A DNA stretch of 64,000 nucleotides. Source: Alligator mississippiensis (Eukaryota > Chordata > Crocodylia > Alligatoridae). A program made the position numbers and the translations under genes. Shown here one piece after another: positions 36,118 to 64,000 of the stretch (positions are counted from its first letter, which is position 1; each line of letters begins with the position of its first letter). Under the pieces are notes generated by a model. It made no database searches, had not been told where the DNA came from, and saw nothing but the letters and a program-made list of their open reading frames with translations. The DNA lies in NCBI RefSeq assembly GCF_030867095.1, contig NC_081826.1, forward strand, positions 254,242,251-254,306,250. Reading direction: 5' to 3'.

Positions 36118-36922
36118 CAGAGGTGGCTAACAGGGCTGTGAGAAGCTTCGGTCACTGATTTGATTTGGTGGCTGAATCTCCAAATCGAATCAGGAGACCC
36201 CTTAATCTCTCTGAATTGAATCGGAACCCTCCGAATCAATTCAGTGAGATTCGACAATTCAGACAGTCACAGCTTTAAATGTTTTTTCTACATACCTCAA
36301 GGTACCAGGAGGCTTGTGAACACTGAGATGGTGGGGTAGATGGAACGTCCCACAGGAGCATGGTGGAGTCCCCAGCACACACTGCAGCAGACCTGGAAGT
36401 GGACCAGAAGCACTTCCGGTCCAGTTCTGGATTCACCACCAAGCACACGGGGGGGGGGGGGGGAGACAGACCTCCGCGATCCTGTGGGACACTCCATCTG
36501 CCCCACCATCTCAGTGTTCACGAGCTGCACCTGGTACCTCAAGGTATGTAGAAAAGGCATTTAAAGCTGTGTCTATGGCTGAATCGCTGATTCTCCAAAT
36601 CTGCACCAAATCTTCAGGTTCGGATTTGGCTGAATCAAATCAGGACAGTGATCTGAATCAACGAATCAAATCACTGCCCCCTGAATCGGGCTGAATCAAA
36701 TACAGCCTGCTTCATGCACCCCTAGTGCACTAACCTATGGCTCCAGAGTCACGTGCAGATCTTTAGAAGTTAGTATGCATCTCCTTGAATGTTTCCATAG
36801 CTATTGTGTCACGTGTGCTTGTGCAAATTGGTCACTGTGTGGTTGTGCAAAAATTCAAGGAGACTCGTATTAACTTCTGAAGAGCTGCATGTGGCTCCGG
36901 AGCCGCAGGTTAACTACCCCTG
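36118..36922. mobile_element. hAT-type element with perfect 8-bp target duplication, hosting a second element
   Basis: Left end CAGAGGTGGCTAAC; right end on the opposite strand CAGGGGTAGTTAACCTGCGG. CTCTAAAG stands on both sides (36110-36117 and 36923-36930), an exact 8-bp duplication. The bulk of its length, 36131-36724, is a separate foldback element that landed about 13 bp inside the left end. The true body is about 210 bp (36725-36922 plus the tip). Non-coding. Confidence 0.85.
36131..36724. mobile_element. Foldback element with two long inverted arms
   Basis: The left arm (about 36131-36360) and right arm (about 36480-36724) are inverted copies: 'CTACATACCTCAAGGTACCAGG' style sequence and 'GAACACTGAGATGGTGGGG' occur in both. 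Between them lie a spacer and 15 G at 36449-36463. Ends are AGGGCTGTGAGAAG and, opposite strand, TAGGGGTGCATGAAG. Same family as 29523 and 47325. Confidence 0.8.
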
Positions 36923-36930
36923 CTCTAAAG

Positions 36931-39900
36931 GGTGCAAAAGTACATTCTTCAGTGTGTAATCTTCTATATATAAAAAATTATCCACTTTACTTCTAGAAGT
37001 TTTAAGCTACTGTCCTACAAAAAACATTAATTTCTTGAATCTAACCATGACAATCTAGAAACCTTAGTTGTTATATTAAGATGCAGTTTATAACATTTTA
37101 CCTCTTCAAAGCATTGAACATTAAGAATAACTACAAACCAGAACTTTTGATCATAATACCTTTAATACTTTTCACTTTTAAATACTGGTTTTAAAATTTG
37201 TGATTGTAACATGGAAGAGCCAACTTTTTAATTTTTAAAACTTATCATTAGGATCATAAAGCTATCAGAACAATCAGTTACACTCTACACACTCAAGGTA
37301 CTCAAAATGTGATTTATGTTTCCAGTCTGTAGATGAACAGTGGTAAATTCAACAGTACAACTGTGGACAAAAATGAATGGTGGACAATCTGATTAGTTTA
37401 AAGAAAAATCAGCACAATTTCAGATAAGACAGCTCAGCCCAACTAGGTAAAAAAGTTTGCCCTTCAAGTGCCAATGGGATCTTTTATAGCGAAAGTGTGT
37501 CAGATTGATCCTATATCCCCAGAAGACACTGAACAATTTCCAGTGTTTAATCTAAACCATTTTTTCAGACTGAACAAACTGCCATGTTAGGTATTCCACA
37601 GTTATCTAATTTGGTTAAGACAACAGAAACTGGGGTACAATCCCATGTAAAAATTGCTGCTTTTCTTTTCTCCAATTGGGCTGAATTAAACTGAATTGGC
37701 ATACCTTTGAAACAAAAAGTTACAAGGGCAGGGATCCCTGCTTAAAAATGGAACTGAAACTGTAGGAATAAGACAGTTACATAAAATTGAAAGAAAAAAA
37801 GAGCCCAAGTGTTGGAAGTGGGATTAAAAAGATTTAAGAAAGCCCCAAAAGTAAGGAAGGCAGGAGATCTTTTCTGGAAGAAAGAGTATAAATCGCTATA
37901 CATCTGAATAGCCTGAGAAGCCTATACTTCACACACTTATTTTAAGGGTCAATACCTGTGACCTTGACCTTGCAAAATTGAATAATTTCTTAGATGTCTC
38001 TCATAACTCTTATTGGGCAGGGCTTGCTGCAGTGAAGTACAAGTGATTTTATCTAAAAGTAAAAGGTATTCTTTACAAATAGTATCTGTAGTGTATTTTT
38101 ATTTACAGAATAAATTGCAAAAGTACATCACATTTAGTGCAAATGCAACTAATGATATTATGATTTATATACTGCTTTGTAAACTTTCCATACAATTGTA
38201 AAATAAAGCTATCCAATTAAATTAAGAAAATTACTTGTCTGTGTTCAGTTGAAAGGAGTTAAACATTTATACATTTGGGATATATAATTATTTTTTGTAA
38301 AGTTCCCATCAGTGGCTATGGCAGATGAATCATTGTTCAATTGATTGTAAAGATGAAGCACATTTGAGGTAAGACATTCTTTAAATATTATACAAAATGC
38401 TCACTGGTGATGTAGTAAACGTACAGTTTTTCATCTTATTTGCCTTGCTAACATTACCATATAGGCACTTTTCTATATAATCAAATTAAGAATAGAATTA
38501 TTCTGTAATAAGGCATATTCTATGCACATCATTTAAAAAGGCAAATAAAAAAGGAGAAAAATTATGGAGCATGAAATCTATGTGCATGTGTTTAATCATA
38601 TTATGAATGTTTCTAATTTTTTTATGCAAAATAAAGACTAACATACAAGGAAGTAATTCATTTTTAACACTGTGCAGGTATCTTATTTAATTAGCCAAAT
38701 TTAATTGAATCCATTTTATATTACAATAAGTTTAATTTAATCTTCAGGTACCTGCTATACTATACCAAATAAAACTTTCTTTTGGAAAAAATATATCTCT
38801 GAATCTCACATTTTGATACAAAAGTGAAATGCCCAAGAATACCTTGGAATAGTCTCCAACTAAAAGGACATCAAATAAGATGTCTATTAAAGCAAGTACC
38901 AGCCTCTGCCACAAACATCTCCTAGTGACTACTTCCAGAGACATGCAAAATATTTGATATTTACATTTCTCACAGCAACTAAGGGGAACTTTTCTTTTAG
39001 AATCTATGGATTTTCATAGCTCTTAATGTTTACCTCTTGATCAAAAAATGTAACGCAACTTATATTTCTGTGTGAACCTCAGAGCATGGCTTTATTAAGA
39101 TGAGAAACAAGACGTGCAGGACCAGGAAATAATATACTTGCTTTTACTTCCAGACTTGGAATGTTGCCCTATGTAGTCCAATTTGCTTCAATAAATATTA
39201 CAGTGTACCTTTCACTGTTTCAGGAAAACCCTGGATATCATGCAAGAAAGCAGCCCACATGTAGCATGGACAGACCACCACTGCAGCTTTTCAGTCAGTT
39301 TTTTGCCTGCTCATACAGAATCTAACTAGAAATTTCTGGATCATGTTCAATAACAAAAATTCTGTAGCACATATTACATAACTAAAAAATACAATAGAAA
39401 TATAAAGATATCTGGAAAAAATAAAGCTTTTCACACTCTTCCTCCCTCAGAGCCAAAGGTCTTCATAGGAGTAAGACAATAGAAAAGGAAAAGTCATAAG
39501 GATATTGACAGCCCTCAGTTAATAACTGACATTTTACATAACAAGATTATTCATTTTAGAAACAAGCAGCAATAAACTATGATTATACAAAGCAAAACAA
39601 AACCTGCCAAAAAGTCACCTAGATTTTACTGCAAACCTGTAAAAAATAATACAAACAGGTTTTTGTGCATATAAAGCACATACGGGATGCTATATGTGCA
39701 TTTGTCTTTTGTGCTTTTTAGACATGCACAAAAACAGGAACTGTGTGAGTTATCTTATAAAGGTCCACAGCAAACAAAAGCTTTGCAAATTGTTTAAAAT
39801 TAAAGCAGTAACTCAAGTTGGTGATTCAAAGTTGTATTTCTCTCCTCTAAAGCAAGCAAATAAAAAGAGCCATATACATGTATCAATACATGTATTTATA

Positions 39901-41254
39901 ATTACACACTGATTCAGCAGGACAGCTAGCAGGAGACAGCTAGTGTTAGATGTTCAGCTTCATGGTGTTGCAATATTTCTTCACTTTAGTACACAAAGCC
40001 TAGGACTTGGGCCATAAAGACTGTAGATCCTATGTTCCAGCTTGGAGCATTCAATTTGGGTTCTCTCTCCAACATGGAATGTTCACACAGTCTTGTTCCA
40101 ACCACTGTCAAAAACATGGAAAGAACATGGCAGAATTAATTTTGAGTATCACATAAGTTATGAAATATGTTTCTAGAAAAAGTGCAATTCAGAAACTCTT
40201 TTCCTGTTTGTACGAGCCAAGTTTACCAATTCAGTCAAGCCATCTGTAACCGAAGGCATCTAAAAGGCATTCAAGGAAAAGTGACATCATTACAAAAGAG
40301 GATCATATGACTCAGATTTTTAGGGCTTTGTATGCTAAATGAAACCTATTCAAGAGCTAGCCAGTGTAAAGATCAGAACAGCAAGCAGGCAAAAATCCAT
40401 CTAGTCTACTTTCTGCTATATCAGAGCTGCCAGATTCTGCCCACACAGCTGACACTTTACTGCTCTAGCCTAACAGTCATGTGTCAAAGCATACTGCAAT
40501 CTCAGTGTAACGTCACAAAAGCACACACCTAAATCTTCCATAAGCAAGAAGCTTGCATCTGATAACATAATTGAGACTGCCCTGAAAAAGACTGGCGAGC
40601 CAATTAACATCAGCTGTGACCAGATAGTGACATTCAAAACTACATCAGCACTTGACAACAGATACTCACCAATGGCCGAGACATCTATTTGACTAAATCT
40701 ACATCATTTTGTGATTTTACAGTAAAAATGAATCAATCCCAAAAATCCTAAATCAATATCCTGTCAACTAGATGACAAAAGAATGAAATTGTTCTTTGCT
40801 AAAAGATGAATCTCATATCAAAAAATCCCATTCCTCAAAACATACAGAACTAGTCTCCGCTTTGATCATGAGGATCTTCATTGGGATGCTGGACACCTCA
40901 ACTATTCATCTTTCAGAACAAGTAAAGAGAGTGTAATGTGTACAGAAAGATATTCAACTTCATAAACCCTTGATTTGTTTCAAAATATAGGAGTTTAAGA
41001 CTATGTTTGACAGATGAGGAACGGTCAATGCTGACTCTTCTCATGCATTTCTAGCTTATTAAAAACCTAGTCTACGTTTAGGTAACATCAGTCCATTCAC
41101 TCCAATATAGCCAATCAGACTAAAACATGCAAACAAAAATGGTTTGCACCATTTGCACTGAATTTGGACATACTACAACGTAAAATTAAAATTCTCAAAA
41201 TATATGTACAATTTGTTTGGAAAAAATCAACCACTTTTCTCACATACCACACAC
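36931..41254. other. AT-rich interval, no gene or clear repeat ends
   Basis: More than 4 kb of AT-rich DNA between the hAT element and a GC-richer repeat. No long open frame. Part of it could be distal CERT1 3' UTR (minus strand), but the poly(A) site cannot be placed. Confidence 0.35.
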
Positions 41255-44200
41255 GACACAATAAGACTGACAGGACCTGGCCCCAGGGGCAGCTGCGATG
41301 CCCCTTGGGGACCGTGCAACTCCTGGCCCACTCCAGCTCCTCAGGGTATCCTCCCATTTTCCTTGCCTGCCACTCCTTGATAGAATTATTTTATCATTAA
41401 AGGGAAGCTGCTCCAGAGTCCCAAAGCAACCCATAGTTGGTTTTGGCCAGCAGGCCCCTCCCATACCCAGGAGACCCTAGCCCTGCCCCTAAGGCACTAA
41501 GCTGCAACTCCTGGCCCTGTCAGTGCCTCAGTTGCCTTACCAGCTATTTGAAGCCTCCAGCTTCCCCTGTAGCCATACTTATGCCTCACAGATGTTCCTT
41601 CAAGTTCATCCACCAGGCCTACTGGCCCTGTCTGTTAACCAACCCACTGAGCCTGCTGGGCCCCTGGTCCTTGTCTGGCTTCTGCCCCTCTTGGGTTTCA
41701 TTCCCTTTTACCAGGCTTTAGTCCTATTGGCTTAAGTCTGCTATGGCTTCAGTGTCACTGCCTTGGCTTAGTTCCTCCAGCCCTCTGGGTCTCTAATCCT
41801 AGGCTGAACTGCTTTAACTCACTCCATCTTTAGTCTTCTGGATCCTTGAACTCAGGCTGGGCTGCTTTCAATCACAGAATCATGGAAAATTTGGGTTGGA
41901 AGGGACCTCAGGAAATCATCTGCTCCAACCCCGTAACTCAAAGCAGGATCACCCCCAACTAGATCATTCCAGCCAGGGTTTTGTTGAACCAGGCCTTAAA
42001 AACCTTCAAGGAAGGAGAGTCCACCACCTCTCTAGGTAATCTCTTCCAGTGCTTCACCACCCTCCCAGTGAGAATGTTTTTCCTAATAACCCACCTAAAC
42101 TTCCCTTGCTGCAGCTTGACACCATTGCTCCTTGTTCTGTCATCTGCCACCGCTGAGAACAGTCTAGCTCCATCCTCTTTGGACCCCCTTTAAGATAGCT
42201 AAAGACTGCTATTAAATCCCCTCTGTCTTCTCTTCTGCAGACTACATAAGCCTAGTTCCCTCAGCCTTTCCTCAGAAGTCATGTGCCCCGGTACCCCTAA
42301 CCATTTTCACCGCCCTTCGCTGGACTCTCTCCAACACATTCACATCCTTTCTGTAGCAGGTGGGCCAAACTGGACATGGTACTCCAGATGTTGCCTTACC
42401 AGTGCCAAATTGTGGGGAACAATTGCATCCTTCAATCCGCTGGCAGCGCTCCTAATACAGCCCAGTATGCTGTTAGCCCTCTTGACAACAAGAGCACACT
42501 GCTGACTATATCAAATCTTATTCTAACCCTCAGGTCTTTTTCTGCAGAGCTGCTGCTTAGCCAGTTGGTTCCAAGCCTATAGCGGTGCATGGGATTGTTC
42601 AGTCCTATGGTTCAGGACTTTGCACGTGTCCTTGTTGAACTTCATGAGATTTCTTTTGGCCCAATCCTCCAATTTGTTGAAGTCACTCTGAGTCCTAAGC
42701 CCTACTCTACAGCGTATCTACTACTCCCCCCAGCTTGGTGTCATCTGCAAGCTTGCCGAGGGTGCACTCCATTCCATCTTCCAGATTGTAATGAGGATAT
42801 TGAACAAAACCAGTCCTAGGACATACCCGAGGCACTCCACTTAATAATGACTGCCAACTAGAACAAGCTATTGATCGCTACCTGTTAAGTCCGACAATCC
42901 ATCCAGCTTTTCTATCCACCTTACATTCCGTTCATCCAACCCATATTTTCTTACTTTGTTTGCAAGAATGCTGCGGGAAGCCTATCAAAAGCCTTGCTAA
43001 AGTCAAGGTACATCACATCCACTACTTTCCTTGCATCCATACAGCCAGTCATCTCATCATAGAAGGCAATCAGGTATGTCTTGCCCCTGCCCTCAGGCAT
43101 GACTTGCCCTTGGTGAGTCCATGCTGACTCTTCCCGATTACTTTCTTCTCCTCCAAGTATGCAGAAATGGATTCCTTGAGGACCTGATTTTTCCAGGGAC
43201 TGAGGTGAGGTTGATTGGTCTGCAGTTTCCTGGATCCTCCTTCTTCCCTTTCTTAAAAGGTTGGCCCTATATTTGCCTTCTCCAATCGTCCGGAACCTCC
43301 CCAGTCACCATGAGTTTCCAAAGATAATGGCCAGTGGCTCAGCCAGCTCCCTCAGCACCTTGGGATGCATTGCATCTGGCCCCATGGACTTGTACATATC
43401 TATCTTCTCTAAAAAGTCCCTCACCTGTTCTTTCACCACTAAGGGCTGCTCACTCCCTACACTGTATTGCCTGGTGCAGAAGTCTAAGAGCTGATCTTAC
43501 CCATGAAGACAGAGGTAAAAAAGGCACTGAGTACTTAATCTTTTCCTCATCATCTGTCACTAGGTTGCCTCCCCCATTCAGTAAGGGACCCACACTTTCC
43601 CTGACCTTCCTCTTGTGCTAACATACTTGTAGAAACCCTTCTTGTTACACTTTATGTCCCTTGCTAGCTGCAACTCCAGTTGTGCTTTGGCCTTTCTGAC
43701 TTCATCCCTGCATGCCTAAGCAATATGCTTATACTCTCCAGTCATCTGTCTAAGTTTCCACTTTTTGTAAGCTTTCTTTTTGTGTTTAAGCTCAAAGAGT
43801 TCTCTTACACCAAGCTGGTCACATGCTATATTTGCTATTCTTCCTGCACTTTAGGATAGTTTTTTCTTGCCCCTTCAGTAAGGTTTTTTTAAAATACAAC
43901 CAGCTGGCCTCCCACAGCATCCTGCCCATCAGTTTCCTGAGGGAGTCCAAGCCTGCTTTTTTGAAGTCCAGGGTCCATACTCTACTGCTCACCTTTCTTG
44001 CTTTAGTCAGGATCCTGAAGTTGATTATCTTGTGGTCACTGCTGCCCAAGTGACCAATGGCCCAGCCTGCAGCCCTCTGGGTCCCTGACCACAGGCTAAG
44101 TTGCCTAACACTGGCCTGGGCTCTCCCAGTTTCAGCTTAGTTAATCACATCAGCCTCAACCCTCTGGGTCCCTGATGCCAGGGTAGGCTGCCTGCCACCG

Positions 44201-45300
44201 AGGGCCCCACGAGGCACCCCTCTGTGGCCTCCACAGCTTCCCCATAGCCACAACCCATCCTCCGGTATCTACCTTAGTCAAAACAAATACAAGCAAATCG
44301 ATTAGCACTTAACACTCTCCCTGCAGCTCTCTGGGACAGCTTGGGTGTTAGTCATTCCATCTCCTGCAGCAATCTTGCTCAGCAGCTCCTCTCCCTGAAG
44401 CCTGCAGGGCCAGACTGATGGCTAAATCTCAGGCACTGGTTGTGTATGCCCCAAAGTCCCACCTTGTCCTGTCAGATGGCTCTCCAGCCACACACAGGGG
44501 TTTCTCCTTTTGGCTTGATCATCATCCTGTCCTCCTCTGCTGCAGCTTAGCTTGCAGTTCCTAATCCTGTGCTGCCCGGAGGTCTGCCCCTTGGCAGCAT
44601 GCTACATAGCAGCCAGCTCCAGAACAGTCCCTCTAAATGGTAGCGCCTATGCTGTTGTTGTTTCTGGCCTGCTTGCTTTCTGATGGCTTTCTCTCTAGTA
44701 GCTAGCTTGCTTCTTAGCTGCCCAGCTCCCTGCCCTACACAGCAAGCTTGATCTGCTGCTCTCTCCTTAAAGTAACAATAGCCTTTGGCTCTCTGTTACA
44801 AAGAGACATTTTGTTTTGGGGAATGACTAAAAAAAAAGATTTATCCAGAGATATGGCCACGGTGGAGAATGGGCTCACTTCACCCTCCCTTTCCTGCTCA
44901 GGCAAAAGCTACAGTTTTAACTCCTTTTACAGCTGAATTGTCAAAGCTGAAATTGTAGCTGCTAGTGAAGATTGAACTCTATTGGTAGATCTAGGATTTT
45001 GAAGAGAGCTAAAAAACACACAAGGCAGAGCTGTGAAATAGGAGAGACCAAAAGTGGCTAACAGACAGCAGAACTGCTAAAGAATGGACCTTGATTAGTG
45101 GAATGTCTTGACTATTAAAAAAAGGAAAGTAAGCTGTTAATACCAAGATGAAAAACAATTAGCAGGAATCAAGTAGATAATGAGTCATGAAGTCAACCAA
45201 CTTCCTCAACACTACTAGAACCAAAATGCCACTGTTGCCATTCCAGCCAGAGAAATCAGCTCCTTTGCTTAAAGACAAAATTGGGATGTGTGGAAAGCTA
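41255..45300. repeat. Long unclassified repeat split by a CR1
   Basis: The GC-richer flanks of the CR1 (41255-41870 and 44059-44960) share a degenerate unit built on 'CCCTCTGGGTCCCTGA', followed by 'CAGGCTGGGCTGC'-like sequence; it appears near 41777, 41840, 44073 and 44160. So the CR1 landed inside one older repeat. The part at 45.04-45.25 kb resembles 14.64-14.83 kb. I cannot assign a class; an LTR-type origin is possible but unproven. Confidence 0.4.
41871..44058 (-). mobile_element. CR1 LINE, older subfamily, minus strand
   Basis: The low end shows the bird-like CR1 3' signature 'TTGGAAGGGACCTCAGGAAA' after 'ATCACAGAATCATGG'. On the minus strand the ORF2 tail is readable (FRWVIRKNILTGRVVKHWKR, LPREVVDSPSLKVFKA), and upstream parts reach a region near 44050 that reads SSDHKIINFRILTKARKVSS, the end of the endonuclease domain. 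About 2.2 kb, with many stops and shifts. This is the most complete but most decayed CR1 in the window. Confidence 0.88.
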
Positions 45301-45339
45301 ATTTTGAAAGGGAAGAAAGTGCATATGGTATAAGCAGGG

Positions 45340-46600
45340 GGAATAAAAACAATTAAAAAAAATGAATTTTTAAAAATTTAAAGTCAGTTTTTTAAATTTA
45401 ATCGTATTTTTTATTTTTGTTAAGATGCTTTTTAAAAAAAAGAATAAACCTATAATCAAGATGGTCTCAAATAGTAAATAATTAGAAGTTATAATCCTTA
45501 CTCCATGATGATATCTTTGAGCTTTAACGTATCTTAAATTGAAACTATGTGTTCATGTAACCTTCTTAGAAAAGTTTTATAAATAGGTCACAACAGGCCA
45601 TGGATTATATATGGGGCCCAATGTTATGGGGTTCCCAGAGGCTCCTCTATTGATTAGATTAAAGAAAACCACTCTACCCAGTGGGACTCAGTGCTCAGCC
45701 TAGAAGATTCCATTAAGCATCTCTGTGATGCTTATTTTCAGTTCTCAGACTGTGGATGCGTCTCCTGAGTTAACATCCTTGTTAACAGCAGCATAGAGAA
45801 ATGAGAGACCAGACCTGATTACCTACCCATCAGCCCTCTCATCTCTGCAAGTTTGTGTACACAGAGTCATGCCCTTATCTCTCTCTAACTTCTTGAAACA
45901 TTTCACTTTTAAATGAATTTGTTTGTTGGGGTGGAGTAGATCTGGGCAAGGAGGAAGAGTCTGGAGATAAATGCAAGGAGGGAGGGGCACTAGAAACAAA
46001 ATAAACATTTTGAGCAGAATAGTCCAGAAGTCTTGAGTATGACAGAAGTCTATGTTTCTGAGTACACAGCCTCTTAATTGATTTGAGATCTAGTGAAGGA
46101 ATGGTATGGTAGAAGGGAAAACCTATCATGGCAGCAGGCTTGCCAGGCCATAAAAGAGAAGAAATCTAGAAGAAAGCCCCAAGCTAATAACCTATGGCTG
46201 CACTCATCTGATGTCCTCTTAATATAGCATGGCAAAATTATCTGCTAAATATCCATGATTAATTTAGTGAATTGGAAATATATTGGGAGGTAGACTATCT
46301 CCTTCAATTAGCTTTGGTAAATAAAATAACCTAATCATAATTCAGTTGTCTGATGTAGTTGCAAAATGAATCTGAAAAAAATCAAAATCACTGCTTTAAA
46401 ATCTAGTGTGTACCTTCGAAAAATGAAACCTACATCTCCGAGTTGTGAATAATATACATGAAGGTTATATCAAACAACAAGAATGCACATTTGTAGAAAG
46501 AGATTAAAATCGAGGCTTCCTGACCAGTGATTTAAATAGTGATTTAAGTTGTGATTTAAAACAGATTTCATTTAAATCAAATTCATCCTGGCTATGAGAA
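45340..46600. repeat. Probable AT-rich DNA element with GATTTAAATCA-type end
   Basis: The high end on the minus strand reads CCAGGATGAATTTGATTTAA, then several 'GATTTAAAT' words. The low end is rich in 'AAATTTAAA' and 'TTTTTAAA'. I recall such ends from a reptile MITE family. The borders are guesses. If right, it lies inside the CERT1 3' UTR. Confidence 0.35.
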
Positions 46601-46813
46601 GAAATATGGTAATCGTAAATCTTATTTTTCTACATACATAGAAAATAAATGTATTTGCTAAATAAGTGTTACTGCAAAATTCAGAATACATATGCAAGTT
46701 CTTATCTCTGAAAATGTTTAAACATTTCTACACTGCTTATCTTTGGTTTAGCCTTAAGTACTTACATCAACATATAATGAAAAAGTGACAAGTTCAGCAA
46801 ATACCTGTTAATA
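46601..46813 (-). other. CERT1: Proximal CERT1 3' UTR
   Basis: Sequence directly after the stop codon, so transcribed. How far the UTR continues to lower coordinates, through the repeats at 41-46.6 kb, cannot be seen. Confidence 0.5.

Positions 46814-64000
<17,187 letters not shown>

Overview
The window is vertebrate nuclear DNA and is most probably crocodilian. It holds three spliced, well conserved vertebrate genes in AT-rich, transposon-packed DNA. The CR1 LINEs end in ATCTATGA octamers and carry the 'GAGTCCGACCCCCTGC' 3' signature that I associate with alligators. Beside them lie many hAT-type MITEs, a Tigger relative, a 3' piece of an R2-like LINE and an old RTE-clade remnant. The species call rests on recalled repeat signatures, not on a search.

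Layout. At 411-3075 (+) are the last five coding exons of HMGCR, which encode the C-terminal half of the HMG-CoA reductase catalytic domain and the stop codon. A long AT-rich 3' UTR follows. From about 5 to 24 kb there is no host gene, only repeats. These include CR1 copies at 10.8-11.2, 12.2-14.6 and 19.6-20.9 kb, an RTE-clade remnant at 17.6-18.3 kb, a perfect 35-bp inverted repeat at 17.07-17.17 kb and a solo-LTR-like block at 21.04-22.42 kb. At 24.05-25.74 kb (+) is a complete two-exon MED18 gene with a CpG-island promoter carrying two NRF1-type palindromes and an inverted CCAAT box. From about 26 to 46 kb there are again only repeats, including a foldback element nested in a hAT element with a perfect 8-bp target duplication, and a CR1 nested in a longer repeat. 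From 46.8 kb to the window end on the minus strand lies the 3' part of CERT1 (COL4A3BP). It comprises the last six coding exons, which encode nearly the whole ceramide-binding START domain, plus the tip of a seventh exon. The CERT1 introns hold the R2-like LINE piece, two CR1 copies, a Tigger element and several hAT MITEs.

How the genes relate. HMGCR and CERT1 are convergent, as they are on human chromosome 5q13, so this is a conserved synteny block. HMGCR is the rate-limiting enzyme of sterol synthesis in the ER, and CERT1 carries ceramide from ER to Golgi. MED18, a Mediator head subunit, is not their neighbour in human, where it maps to 1p35. Its presence here with intron, CpG promoter and intact frame is the most unusual host-gene observation.

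I found no CRISPR array, no tRNA or rRNA gene, and no undescribed protein-coding system that the sequence can support. The novelty is in gene order and in the nested, foldback and terminal-motif-sharing transposons.
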